A stretch of 64,000 nucleotides of DNA from DASZUK01 sp963844575 (lineage in GTDB: Bacteria > Actinomycetota > Acidimicrobiia > Acidimicrobiales > RAAP-2), in assembly GCA_963844575.1 (NCBI GenBank), contig CAWJOU010000005.1, positions 2,604,001 to 2,668,000 of the forward strand. Direction: 5' to 3'. The first letter of the stretch is position 1. Every line of letters begins with the position of its first letter. The notes under the pieces are model-generated. The model saw nothing but the letters and a program-made list of their open reading frames with translations. It did no database searches and was not told the origin of the DNA. Below, in pieces: positions 18,485-26,881 of this stretch. Both the position numbers and the translations under genes were made by a program.

Positions 18485-18682
18485 ATGGCTGAACGCGAGT
18501 TGAAGAAGAAGACCGCACCCGAGCGGACGGAAGAGACGGTCGACGACACGGCGGTCGCGCCGTCCGAGCGCGGCGAGAAGCTGAAGGCGGAGCTCGACGA
18601 TCTGCTGGACGAGATCGACGAGGTCCTCGAGGACAACGCGGAGGAGTTCGTCCGCAACTACGTCCAGAAGGGCGGCGAGTGA
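18485..18682 (+). CDS. pup: Prokaryotic ubiquitin-like protein Pup
   Basis: A 65-residue, mostly disordered tagging protein joined by its C-terminal Glu to lysines of proteins destined for the proteasome. The C-terminal half has the Mpa-binding helix region (EKLKAELDDLLDEIDEVLED) and the end FVRNYVQKGGE. Pup here ends in Glu, so deamidation is not needed before ligation. ATG 18485 with GAGGAG at good spacing is preferred over GTG 18464. The stop overlaps prcB (GTGA). Confidence 0.96.
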   Translation: MAERELKKKTAPERTEETVDDTAVAPSERGEKLKAELDDLLDEIDEVLEDNAEEFVRNYVQKGGE

Positions 18683-19470
18683 GCCTGCCGCTCTTCCCGC
18701 CCACCGACGATCCCGGACCGGACTTCGCCGGACTGCTCCGGCGGGCCGGTGTGCCAACCATCATCCCGACCAACCCGGACGCGACGACCGCGATCCGGCA
18801 CGGGACGACGGTCGTCGCCCTGCGGTTCGCCGACGGCGTCGTCATGGCCGGCGACCGCCGCGCCACCGAGGGCCACGCCATCGCCCACCGGGCGATGGAG
18901 AAGGTCTTCCCGGCCGACCGGTACTCCGCCGTCGCCATCGCCGGCGCGGCCGGCTTCGCCGTCGAGATGGTCCGGCTCTTCCAGACCCAGCTCGAGCACT
19001 ACGAGAAGGTCGAAGGCGTCACGCTCAGCCTCGAGGGCAAGGCCAACCAGCTCGCCCAGATGGTCCGCCAGCACCTGCCGCTGGCCATGCAGGGCCTCGC
19101 CGTCGTGCCGCTCTTCGCCGGCTACGACCTCCGCCGGGAGATCGGTCGGATCTTCACCTACGACGTCACCGGCGGCCACTACGAGGAGGCCGACTTCCAG
19201 GCGACCGGCTCCGGCGGGCGGGACGCCCGGACGACGATCAAGCTCGGCTACCGAGAAGGGCTCTCCCGTGCGGACGCGGTCGAGCTGGCGGTCAACGCGC
19301 TCTACGAGGCCGCCGACGAGGACTCGGCCACCGGCGGGCCCGACCTCGTCCGCGGCATCTACCCGTTCGTCGCGGTCGTGACCGCCGACGGTTACGAGCA
19401 GGTCGACGAGGCCGAGGTGGCCGAGCGGTTCGCGGCGATCATCGACCGCAAGCGGAGGTCACCGGCATGA
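18679..19470 (+). CDS. prcB: 20S proteasome subunit beta
   Basis: Catalytic proteasome subunit made with a propeptide. Cleavage before Thr43 in HG|TTVVALRF would expose the N-terminal nucleophile; FADGVVMAGDRRATEGHAIA holds the conserved Asp and Lys/Arg region of the active site. The 263-residue length is normal for actinobacteria. GTG 18679 overlaps pup, and the stop overlaps prcA (ATGA), so pup, prcB and prcA are translationally coupled. Confidence 0.96.
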   Translation: MSLPLFPPTDDPGPDFAGLLRRAGVPTIIPTNPDATTAIRHGTTVVALRFADGVVMAGDRRATEGHAIAHRAMEKVFPADRYSAVAIAGAAGFAVEMVRLFQTQLEHYEKVEGVTLSLEGKANQLAQMVRQHLPLAMQGLAVVPLFAGYDLRREIGRIFTYDVTGGHYEEADFQATGSGGRDARTTIKLGYREGLSRADAVELAVNALYEAADEDSATGGPDLVRGIYPFVAVVTADGYEQVDEAEVAERFAAIIDRKRRSPA

Positions 19471-20252
19471 GCATGCCGTACTACGTCGCGCCCGAGCAGG
19501 TCATGAAGGACCGGGCGGAGTACGCGCAGAAGGGCATCGCCCGCGGCCGCTCGCTCGTCGCCACCGTCTACGCCGACGGCGTCCTCATCGTCGCCGAGAA
19601 CCCGTCCCAGTCGCTCCACAAGATCAGCGAGATCTACGACCGGGTCGCGTTCGCCGGCGTCGGCAAGTACAACGAGTTCGACCAGCTCCGGGTGGCCGGC
19701 GTCCGCCACGCCGACACCAAGGGCTTCGCGTTCAGCCGCGAAGACGTCGATGCCCGGTCGCTCGCCAACCTCTACGCCCAGTTCCTCGGCAACGTCTTCA
19801 CGCACGAGATGAAGCCGCTCGAGGTCGAGATCCTCGTCGCCGAGCTCGGCGCGGACGGCCGGTCGAACCAGCTCTACCACATCGCCTACGAGGGGACGAT
19901 CATCGACGAGGACCGGTTCGCGGTCCTCGGCGGCGACGCCGAGACGATCTCCGAGCGGGTCGGCACCGACTGGCGGCCGGACCAGCCGCTGGCCGACGCG
20001 CTCGGCCGGGCCGTCGGCGCCCTCGCCGGACCGGAGCGGACGCTCGGGTCGGGGGACCTCGAAGTAGCCGTGCTCAGTCGGAGCAACGGCCGCCGCACGT
20101 TCCGGCGGGTCACCCACGACGAGCTGGCGTCCCTGTTGGGCGGGGACGGCGACGGGGGCGGTCCAGCGGCTGAGGTTCCGAGCGAGGGGACAGCGGCCAG
20201 CCAGACGACCGACTCCGGGGCGACCGACGCGGGGGCTGCCGAAGGGCCGTAG
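19467..20252 (+). CDS. prcA: 20S proteasome subunit alpha
   Basis: Forms the outer rings and gate of the 20S core and docks Mpa. The N-terminal gating region is MPYYVAPEQVMKDRAEYAQK, followed by IARGRSLVATVYADGVLIVAENP. The C-terminal 40 residues are an extra Gly/Ser/Ala/Thr-rich tail (GGDGDGGGPAAEVPSEG), common in actinobacterial alpha subunits. The 261-residue frame is intact. It overlaps prcB by four bases and is followed after 23 bp by pafA. Confidence 0.95.
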   Translation: MSMPYYVAPEQVMKDRAEYAQKGIARGRSLVATVYADGVLIVAENPSQSLHKISEIYDRVAFAGVGKYNEFDQLRVAGVRHADTKGFAFSREDVDARSLANLYAQFLGNVFTHEMKPLEVEILVAELGADGRSNQLYHIAYEGTIIDEDRFAVLGGDAETISERVGTDWRPDQPLADALGRAVGALAGPERTLGSGDLEVAVLSRSNGRRTFRRVTHDELASLLGGDGDGGGPAAEVPSEGTAASQTTDSGATDAGAAEGP

Positions 20253-20275
20253 CCGGCCGGCGCTACGGTGGCTTC

Positions 20276-21634
20276 GTGAACCGGCGCATCTTCGGCCTCG
20301 AGAACGAGTACGGCGTGACGTGCACGCTGCGCGGCCAGCGCCGGCTCAGCCCCGACGAGGTCGCCCGGTACCTGTTCCGGCGGGTCGTCAGCTGGGGGCG
20401 GTCGTCGAACGTCTTCTTGGAGAACGGCGCCCGGCTCTACCTCGACGTCGGCAGCCATCCGGAGTACGCCACCCCCGAGTGTGACCAGATCCGCGACCTC
20501 GTGACGCACGACAAGGCCGGCGAGTGGATCCTCTCCCAGCTCGTCACCGGCGCCCAGTCGCGGCTGCGCGAGGAGGGCATCCGCGGCGACGTCTACCTGT
20601 TCAAGAACAACACCGACTCCGCCGGCAACTCGTACGGCTGCCACGAGAACTACCTGACCGAGCGCAACGACGACTTCAACCGGTACACCGAGGTGCTGAT
20701 CCCGTTCCTCGTCAGCCGGCAGATCTTCGCCGGTGCCGGCAAGGTGCTCCAGACCGCCCGGGGCGCGGTCTACTGCATCAGCCAGCGCGCCGAGCACATC
20801 TGGGAGGGCGTCTCCTCGGCGACGACGCGGAGCCGACCGATCATCAACACCCGCGACGAGCCGCACGCCGACGCGGAGCGGTTCCGTCGCCTGCACGTCA
20901 TCGTCGGTGACTCGAACATGAGCGAGTACGCCACCTTCTTGAAGGTCGGGACGACGAGCATCCTGCTGGCGATGCTCGAGGACTCGAGCACCGTGCTGCG
21001 CGACCTGACGCTCGAGAACCCGATCCGCGCGATCCGCGAGATCAGCCACGACGTCACCTGCCAGCGCCGGGTCCGGCTGGCCAACGGCCGGGAGATGCGC
21101 GCCCTCGACATCCAGAAGGAGTACCTCGAGCGAGCGGTCAAGTTCCGCGACCGCCGCGGCCTCTCACCGGAGGAGGACCGGGCGCTCGACATGTGGGAGC
21201 ACTGCCTGAAGGGCCTCGAGTCCGATCCGCTGTCGCTGTGGCGGGAGTGCGACTGGGTGGCGAAGTACCGGCTCGTCGACGAGGTTCGCAAGCGCCACGA
21301 CGTCCCGCTCTCGCACCCGAAAGTGGCGATGGTCGACCTCATGTACCACGACGTCGACCGCTCCCGTGGCCTCTTCTACAAGCTCCAGCAGCGGGACCAG
21401 GTCGACCGCGTCTGCACCGACGAGGAGATCGCCACCGCGATGACCGACCCGCCGGAGACGACGCGGGCGCGCCTGCGTGGCGCGTTCGTCCGGCGGGCGA
21501 AGGAACGCCGACGGGACTTCACCGTCGACTGGGTCCACCTCAAGCTCAACGACCAGGCTCAGCGGACCGTCCTGCTGAAGGATCCGTTCCGCGCCCACGA
21601 CGAGCGCGTCGAGCGGCTCATCGCCTCTCTCTGA
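20276..21634 (+). CDS. pafA: Pup-protein ligase
   Basis: ATP-dependent ligase joining the C-terminal Glu of Pup to substrate lysines. The 452-residue protein begins NRRIFGLENEYGVTC with the conserved catalytic Glu/Tyr loop, and has GARLYLDVGSHPEYATPEC, FKNNTDSAGNSYGCHENYL, NTRDEPHADAERFRRLHVIV and KVGTTSILLAMLED. GTG 20276 is the start. Unlike its paralogue dop, the frame is entirely intact, so pupylation itself should be possible. Confidence 0.96.
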   Translation: MNRRIFGLENEYGVTCTLRGQRRLSPDEVARYLFRRVVSWGRSSNVFLENGARLYLDVGSHPEYATPECDQIRDLVTHDKAGEWILSQLVTGAQSRLREEGIRGDVYLFKNNTDSAGNSYGCHENYLTERNDDFNRYTEVLIPFLVSRQIFAGAGKVLQTARGAVYCISQRAEHIWEGVSSATTRSRPIINTRDEPHADAERFRRLHVIVGDSNMSEYATFLKVGTTSILLAMLEDSSTVLRDLTLENPIRAIREISHDVTCQRRVRLANGREMRALDIQKEYLERAVKFRDRRGLSPEEDRALDMWEHCLKGLESDPLSLWRECDWVAKYRLVDEVRKRHDVPLSHPKVAMVDLMYHDVDRSRGLFYKLQQRDQVDRVCTDEEIATAMTDPPETTRARLRGAFVRRAKERRRDFTVDWVHLKLNDQAQRTVLLKDPFRAHDERVERLIASL

Positions 21635-21666
21635 CCGTCGTCACCCGTCGGTAGACTCCCGGTCGG

Positions 21667-22060
21667 ATGCTGGACCTGAGCCCGGCCAAGCTGCTGGTCA
21701 TCGTGATCGTGGCCGTCATCCTGCTGGGGCCCGACAAGCTCCCTCAGGTGGCCCGCCAGGTCGGCGCGGCCTGGCGCAAGCTGCGTGACTTCCAGCAGCG
21801 CGTCGACCAGGAGGTTCGCCAGAACGTTCCCGACCTCCCGTCGACCCAGGAGATCGCCCGGTTCGCCCGGTCGCCGATGACCGTGCTCAACCGGTGGGCC
21901 GCGCTCGACGCCCGAGGACGAGCTCGTCGAAGACCCGGCCGACGACGACGACGTCGCCGCCGACGGCGACGCCTGGCCGGAGGACCGAGCCGGCGGCCCG
22001 GAGCCGATCGACCCGGTACTGGGCGACCCGGTGCCGGTCGACGATCCGGGCATGAACTGA
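21667..22060 (+). pseudogene. tatB: Sec-independent translocase subunit TatB/TatA-like, one +1 frame change
   Basis: Membrane component of the twin-arginine export system. The frame starts with the transmembrane helix (LVIVIVAVILLGPDKLPQVA) and the amphipathic helix (VGAAWRKLRDFQQRV) up to NRWAALDA. An extra C at about 21913 then shifts the frame: the base-skipped reading is an acidic tail (EDELVEDPADDDDVA ... VDDPGMN) with a stop at 22060, typical of TatB, while the unshifted reading is an implausible poly-Arg linker that runs without a stop into tatC. The helix-Gly-helix core is complete, so the export role may survive. Confidence 0.83.
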
Positions 22061-22068
22061 GCCCGGCG

Positions 22069-22818
22069 ATGGACATCCCGTTGCTGTCGCGCCGTAAGAC
22101 CCGTCCGACGCCGGACGCGATGACGCTCTCGGAGCACCTGTCGGAGCTGCGCCGACGCCTCGTCATCGCGACGATCGCGTTCGTCGCCGCCGCGTCGGTC
22201 GTCGCGGTCTTCTACAGCCACATGCTCAGCTTCCTGCAGCACCCGTACTGCCAGGTCAACCCGGGCAACTGCCAGCTCTACGTCACGAGCCCGCTCGACG
22301 GCCTCACGCTGCGGGTGAAAATGGCGGCGTTCGGCGGCCTCGTCGTCGCGTCGCCGGTGATCCTCTGGCAGCTCTGGCGGTTCATCACCCCCGGGCTGCG
22401 CCCGACGGAGAAGCGGTACGCCGTCCCGTTCGTGCTGGCGTCGATCGTCCTCTTCGTCGGCGGCTGTGCGATCGCCTACGTCATCTTCCCGCACGCTCTG
22501 GCGTTCTTGAAGGCCGCCGGGGGACCGAGCCTGAAGCAGATCTACAACCCGAACAGCTACCTGACGCTGATCCTGCTCATGATGGTCCTGTTCGGCATCA
22601 CGTTCGAGTTCCCGGTCGTCCTCGTCGCGCTCCAGCTCGCCCACGTCGTCACGCCGGGGGCGCTGCTCCGGCACTGGCGATGGGCGATCATCGGCATCGT
22701 CGTCGTCGCCGGGGTCTTCACGCCGAGCTCGGACCCGTTCTCGATGCTCGCGCTGGCCGGACCGTTGATCGTCTTCTACTTCGCGTCGATCGGCATCGGG
22801 AAGCTGTTCGGCCGTTGA
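22069..22818 (+). CDS. tatC: Sec-independent protein translocase TatC
   Basis: Core receptor of twin-arginine preproteins. The 249-residue protein has six transmembrane helices and the conserved N-terminal MTLSEHLSELRRRL, the loop YVTSPLDGLTLRVKMAAF and FRITFEFPVV-like GITFEFPVVLVAL. ATG 22069 (MDIPLLSRRK) is 8 nt after the corrected tatB stop. The stop overlaps the helY TTG start (TTGA). The pafA-tatAB-tatC-helY order matches mycobacteria and other actinobacteria. Confidence 0.94.
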   Translation: MDIPLLSRRKTRPTPDAMTLSEHLSELRRRLVIATIAFVAAASVVAVFYSHMLSFLQHPYCQVNPGNCQLYVTSPLDGLTLRVKMAAFGGLVVASPVILWQLWRFITPGLRPTEKRYAVPFVLASIVLFVGGCAIAYVIFPHALAFLKAAGGPSLKQIYNPNSYLTLILLMMVLFGITFEFPVVLVALQLAHVVTPGALLRHWRWAIIGIVVVAGVFTPSSDPFSMLALAGPLIVFYFASIGIGKLFGR

Positions 22819-24899
22819 GGGAGCGATTCCTCGACGGCCTGTCGTTCGCGGTCGACCCGTTCCAAGCCGACGCGCTCGACGCGCTCGACGCCGGCCGGTC
22901 CGTCCTCGTCGCCGCGCCGACCGGCTCCGGCAAGACGCTCGTCGCCGCCTACGGCGTCGCCCGGGCGCTGGCGGCGGGAGGCAAGGCGTTCTACACGACG
23001 CCGCTCAAGGCGCTCTCGAACCAGAAGTTCGGCGAGCTGGCCGCGGAGCACGGCGCAGCGCGCGTCGGCCTGCTGACCGGCGACATCGCCATACGCCCGG
23101 ACGCCCCGGTCGTCGTCATGACGACGGAGGTGCTCCGCAACATGCTCCTCGCCGGCTCCGACCTGCTGGACGGCCTGCGCACGGTCGTCCTCGACGAGGT
23201 CCACTACCTCCAGGACCCGTACCGGGGCGGCGTCTGGGAAGAGGTCCTCGTCCTCTCCCCGCCGGGCATCGCGTTCGTCTGCCTCTCGGCCACCGTCGCC
23301 AACGCCACCGAGCTCGGCGCATGGCTCCGGACGGTCCGCGGACCGACCGATGTCGTCGTCGAGCGGCGCCGGCCGGTCGTCCTCCGCCACCATCTGGCCG
23401 TGCACCACCGGAACGGCGGCGGGGAGACGGAGCTCCTGCCGCTGCTCGTCGACGGCCGGGTGGGCGGTGAGGCCCAGCGGCTCGACCAGACGGCCCAGCG
23501 GCTCGGCCGGACTCGGGCATCGGGGCACTGGCGAGGCCGGCCACAGCTGCCGTTCCGCAGCCCCCGACGGACCGAGCTGCTCGAGGCGCTCGGCGACGAC
23601 GACCTGCTCCCGGCGATCGTGTTCATCTTCAGTCGCGCCGCCTGCGACGAGGCCGTCCGCCAGTGCCTGCGCGACGGCGTCCGGCTCACCGATCACCGGC
23701 AACGGGCGACGATCCGCCAGATCGCCGAGTCTCACGTCGCCAGCTTGGCCGACGACGACCTCCGCGTCCTCGGGTTCTCGGAGTGGCTCGAAGGGCTCGA
23801 GGCCGGCGTCGCGGCCCACCACGCCGGGCTCGTCCCGGCGTACCGCGAGGCCGTCGAAGCCTGCTTCTCGGCCGGGCTGCTCCAGGTCGTCTTCGCCACC
23901 GAGACGCTGTCGCTCGGCATCAACATGCCGGCCCGGTCGGTCGTGATCGAACGGTTCAGCAAGTTCGGCGGCGCCGGCCGGGCCAACCTGACGTCGGGGG
24001 AGTACGCCCAGCTCACCGGTCGGGCCGGCCGGCGCGGACTCGACGACGTCGGCCATGCGGTCGTCGTCTGGTCCGCCGAGGTCACCGCGGCCGAGGCGGC
24101 GCGGGTGGCCGTCGCCCCGCCACCGGACCTCCGCTCCGCGTTCCGGCCGACGTACAACCTGACCGTCAACCTCGTGCGCCGGTTCGACCGCCCGACCGCC
24201 GAGAACGTCCTACGGCAGTCGTTCGCCCAGTGGCAGGCGACGTCCGACGGCAACCTCGTCGAGCTGCTCGGCCGGCGGCTGGCGGTCCTCGGCGACATGG
24301 CGTACCTCGACGGCTGGCGGCTGACCGGGGCGGGGTCGCGGCTGGCCCGCGTGTACCACGAGTCGGATCTGCTCGTCGCCGAGGCCGTCGCCGGTGACGT
24401 GCTCGCCGGCGCGGACCCGTCGATCCTGGCCGGCGTCCTGTCCGCGGTCATCTTCGAGCGCCGGCGGGCCCGGCGGCCGGTCGGCGCGCCGGCCCGCCGC
24501 AAGAAGCTCGCCGACCGGTTGGGGGAGAAGCGCCGGGCCGAGCTCGGCCAGCGGCTCGTCGACCTCGCGAACCTCGCCGACCGGGTCCGGGCGTTCGAGG
24601 AGGCGCACCTCGTGCCGAGGACGCGCCAGCCCGAGCCGGGCCTGGCCGGTGCGGTGACGTCGTGGGCCCGCGGCGCGTCGTTCGGCACCGTCCTCGACGT
24701 CGCCGCCCAGGACATCGGCGAGATCGCCCCCGGCGACTTCGTCCGGACGATGAAGCAGCTGATCGACCTCGTCGGCCAGGTGTCCGTCGTCGCCCCCGAC
24801 CCGTCCGTCGCCGCCGCCGCGTCGGCCGCCGTCGACCTCCTCCGCCGGGACGTCGTCGCCGGCGAGGCGTCCACCACCGCCGAGGTACCCCAGTCGTAA
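22815..24899 (+). CDS. helY: DEVH-box superfamily II helicase, SKI2/HelY type
   Basis: Predicted ATP-dependent RNA/DNA helicase of 694 residues. Motifs: Walker A AAPTGSGKTLVAAYG, TTPLKALSNQKF, TTEVLRNML, the DEVH box VLDEVHYLQD, SATVANATELG, and motif VI QLTGRAGRRGLDD. A C-terminal DSHCT-like region (about 520-694) carries NLADRVRAFEEAH. TTG 22815 overlaps the tatC stop and gives the expected N-terminus DPFQADALDALDAGRSVLVA. It is shorter than mycobacterial HelY (about 900 residues), mainly in the C-terminal part. Confidence 0.9.
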   Translation: MRERFLDGLSFAVDPFQADALDALDAGRSVLVAAPTGSGKTLVAAYGVARALAAGGKAFYTTPLKALSNQKFGELAAEHGAARVGLLTGDIAIRPDAPVVVMTTEVLRNMLLAGSDLLDGLRTVVLDEVHYLQDPYRGGVWEEVLVLSPPGIAFVCLSATVANATELGAWLRTVRGPTDVVVERRRPVVLRHHLAVHHRNGGGETELLPLLVDGRVGGEAQRLDQTAQRLGRTRASGHWRGRPQLPFRSPRRTELLEALGDDDLLPAIVFIFSRAACDEAVRQCLRDGVRLTDHRQRATIRQIAESHVASLADDDLRVLGFSEWLEGLEAGVAAHHAGLVPAYREAVEACFSAGLLQVVFATETLSLGINMPARSVVIERFSKFGGAGRANLTSGEYAQLTGRAGRRGLDDVGHAVVVWSAEVTAAEAARVAVAPPPDLRSAFRPTYNLTVNLVRRFDRPTAENVLRQSFAQWQATSDGNLVELLGRRLAVLGDMAYLDGWRLTGAGSRLARVYHESDLLVAEAVAGDVLAGADPSILAGVLSAVIFERRRARRPVGAPARRKKLADRLGEKRRAELGQRLVDLANLADRVRAFEEAHLVPRTRQPEPGLAGAVTSWARGASFGTVLDVAAQDIGEIAPGDFVRTMKQLIDLVGQVSVVAPDPSVAAAASAAVDLLRRDVVAGEASTTAEVPQS

Positions 24900-24911
24900 G
24901 GTTGGACGGGC

Positions 24912-26558
24912 ATGTTCCCGTACGTGGAGGAGACGTTCACCGCCGAAGAGGAGGCGATCCTCCGGCGCTATGTCACCAACCTCGACCAGCCGGTGTTCGC
25001 CCTCGTCAACCTGCCGGAGGTCGTGAAGGGCGCGCTGTTCGCCCGGTACTCCCGCTCGCCGAAGAGCCTGCGCCGCCTGTTTCTCGACGAGTTCGTCGGC
25101 GACCTCGACGTCTCCGGCGACGCGTCGATCGACGCCACCGTCGGGCTGGCCCGGGCCGAGGAGCTCTACGAGCGGGTGTTCTTCGAGTACGGCGACGACT
25201 CGGTCGCCCAGCTCGGTGGCGTCCACCTCGCCTGCGAGCAGTCGTCGAACGTGCTCACGAAGATCCTCGAGTGGGGCCGGCTGATGGCCTACCTCGAGCA
25301 GTCGACCCGCTACATCGCCTACGACGCCCGGCTGCCGAGCGGCCACTACCGGTACTACCGGCCGCCGGAGATCCTCGAGTCGCCGCTCGGCGCCCGCTAC
25401 GTCGGCGACCTCGACCGGATGTTCGACACGTACGCGGCCATCCTGCCCCGGTTGGTCGCATCGCTGACCGCCCGGCATCCGCGCCAGAGCGGGGACTCCG
25501 ACTTCGTCCATCGCCAGGCCATCCGGGCGAAGGCGCTCGACGCCGTGCGCGGCCTCCTGCCGGCGGCGTCGCTCTCGAACATCGGCATCTACGGGACCGG
25601 CCAGTCGTACGAGCTGCTCCTGCTGCGGATGCGATCGCACCCGCTCCCCGAAGCCCGCCAGTACGCGTCGATGATCCTCACCGAGCTGCGCAAGGTCATC
25701 CCGTCGTTCCTGCAGCGGGTCGACCTGACCGACCGGGGCGACGCGTGGTCGGCGTACCTGGCGGCCACCCGGGACGAGACCGCTCGTGTCGTCGACCGGC
25801 TCTGGCCGGACGGGGACCCCGGCGCCCCGAACGCTCCCGACGGCGGCCCGACGACGACCCTGCTCGACTTCGACCCGGAAGGCGAGGACAAGGTGCTGGC
25901 GGCGATCTGCTTCCCGCACGTCGACTGCTCCGAGGACGAGGCGCTCCGCCGGGTCCGCCGGCTCCCGGCCGACGACCGCGTCGCCCTGCTCACCGCGTAC
26001 GTCGGCGACCGCGGCAACCGCCGGCATCGGCCCGGCCGGGCGTTCGAGCGGACGGACTACCGGTTCGAGATCGTCTCCGACTACGGCGCGTTCCGCGACC
26101 TGCAACGGCACCGCATGCTGACCGTCGACTGGCAGCCCCTGTCGACCGCGCTCGGTTTCGACGTGCCCGACGACGTCGCCGAAGCGGGGGAGGACGCACT
26201 GTTCGCCGATTCGATGGCACGGTCGAGCGACCTCCACGACGCTCTCGCCGCCGCGTCCCCGGCGCAGGCCGCGTACGCGGTCGCCCTGGCCTTCCGCATC
26301 CGCTACGTCATGCAGATGAACGCCCGCGAGGCCATCCACCTGATCGAGCTGCGGTCCGGACCGCAGGGCCACGCGACCTACCGCCGGGTGGCGCAGGAGA
26401 TGCACCAGGCCATCGACCACGTCGCCGGCCACCGTGCCATCGCCGCGGCGATGCGGTACGTCGACTACGGAACGACCGACCTCGAGCGACTGGAGTCGGA
26501 GCGGCGGGCCGAGGCCCGTCGCGGTGCCCGACAGACAGGAAAATCTGCAAGTTCGTGA
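24912..26558 (+). CDS. Two-domain ThyX-like (FAD-dependent thymidylate synthase family) protein
   Basis: A 548-residue protein with two ThyX-like halves. The N-terminal half has GDDSVAQLGGVHLACEQSSN and EQSTRYIAYD; the C-terminal half has FRDLQRHRMLTVDWQPLS, close to the ThyX RHRxxSxNxxS motif but with T and D/W substitutions, and MQMNAREAIHLIELRSGPQGH. Classical ThyX is about 220-260 residues, so this is a tandem form. Because the signature is altered in both halves, thymidylate synthase activity is not assured. It lies 12 nt after helY and ends in a hairpin that overlaps the stop codon. Confidence 0.82.
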   Translation: MFPYVEETFTAEEEAILRRYVTNLDQPVFALVNLPEVVKGALFARYSRSPKSLRRLFLDEFVGDLDVSGDASIDATVGLARAEELYERVFFEYGDDSVAQLGGVHLACEQSSNVLTKILEWGRLMAYLEQSTRYIAYDARLPSGHYRYYRPPEILESPLGARYVGDLDRMFDTYAAILPRLVASLTARHPRQSGDSDFVHRQAIRAKALDAVRGLLPAASLSNIGIYGTGQSYELLLLRMRSHPLPEARQYASMILTELRKVIPSFLQRVDLTDRGDAWSAYLAATRDETARVVDRLWPDGDPGAPNAPDGGPTTTLLDFDPEGEDKVLAAICFPHVDCSEDEALRRVRRLPADDRVALLTAYVGDRGNRRHRPGRAFERTDYRFEIVSDYGAFRDLQRHRMLTVDWQPLSTALGFDVPDDVAEAGEDALFADSMARSSDLHDALAAASPAQAAYAVALAFRIRYVMQMNAREAIHLIELRSGPQGHATYRRVAQEMHQAIDHVAGHRAIAAAMRYVDYGTTDLERLESERRAEARRGARQTGKSASS

Positions 26559-26586
26559 CCAGGGGAAACCGGAATCTCCCCTGGTC
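26557..26586 (+). terminator. Hairpin at the thyX-like stop codon
   Basis: Perfect 10-bp inverted repeat (GACCAGGGGA / TCCCCTGGTC) with a 10-nt loop, starting inside the TGA stop. No T-run follows, so it is an L-shaped or Rho-independent-like hairpin, or an mRNA 3'-end protector. Confidence 0.6.
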
Positions 26587-26604
26587 AGAGGGTGGAAGCG
26601 GCTC

Positions 26605-26635
26605 TTGACGGCAGACCCCTCGCGCCGCCTATCGT
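26605..26635 (+). promoter_or_regulatory. Candidate sigma-70-type promoter upstream of the structured leader
   Basis: TTGACG at 26605-26610 and TATCGT at 26630-26635 with a 19-nt spacer, longer than the usual 17. It would start transcription about 240 nt before the DUF4193 gene. Confidence 0.4.
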
Positions 26636-26641
26636 ACCCCC

Positions 26642-26810
26642 CAGTCCCAGACGCCCCGCCGGGACGGAACGGCTCAGCCGGTCCGCCCGAAGGGGGGGAT
26701 GCTGTGAGAGGCGGAGTCAGGCCCTGGGGGTCGAGTAGAGAACTTCCCGCCCGTGAGGCAGATGCCTTTCGAGTGGCGAGATGGCCCCAAAGACCCCCGG
26801 GCCCGGCCGC
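26642..26810 (+). other. Structured non-coding leader or small RNA candidate
   Basis: A gene-free stretch of 323 bp (26559-26881) separates the ThyX-like and DUF4193 genes. It holds a nested hairpin at 26662-26684 (GGAC/GTCC outer, CGGC/GCCG inner, TCA loop) and a long-range stem of 12 pairs with one bulge between 26720-26732 (GGCCCTGGGGGTC) and 26792-26803 (GACCCCCGGGCC), which encloses a GGCA/TGCC hairpin. I do not recognise a known riboswitch class. It could be a 5' leader or an independent RNA. Confidence 0.45.
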
Positions 26811-26820
26811 CTGGAAACGC

Positions 26821-26848
26821 TTGGCCGGGGTTGGCGAACGTCTATGCT
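26821..26848 (+). promoter_or_regulatory. Candidate proximal promoter of the DUF4193 gene
   Basis: TTGGCC at 26821-26826 and TATGCT at 26843-26848, 16-nt spacer, placing a start about 27 nt before the ATG at 26882, which is preceded by GGAAGG. Confidence 0.4.
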
Positions 26849-26881
26849 CCCGCGGCACGTTCCCCCTCCTGGAAGGCGAAG

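Noticed and set aside
26690..26732. Resemblance to a fluoride-type riboswitch (GGGGATG segment)
   Set aside because: Only a few bases match, the pseudoknot could not be drawn, and the downstream gene is not a fluoride gene.
24210..26858. 882-codon minus-strand open frame
   Set aside because: Antisense to helY and the ThyX-like gene; no recognisable motif, and its composition is that of a shadow frame.
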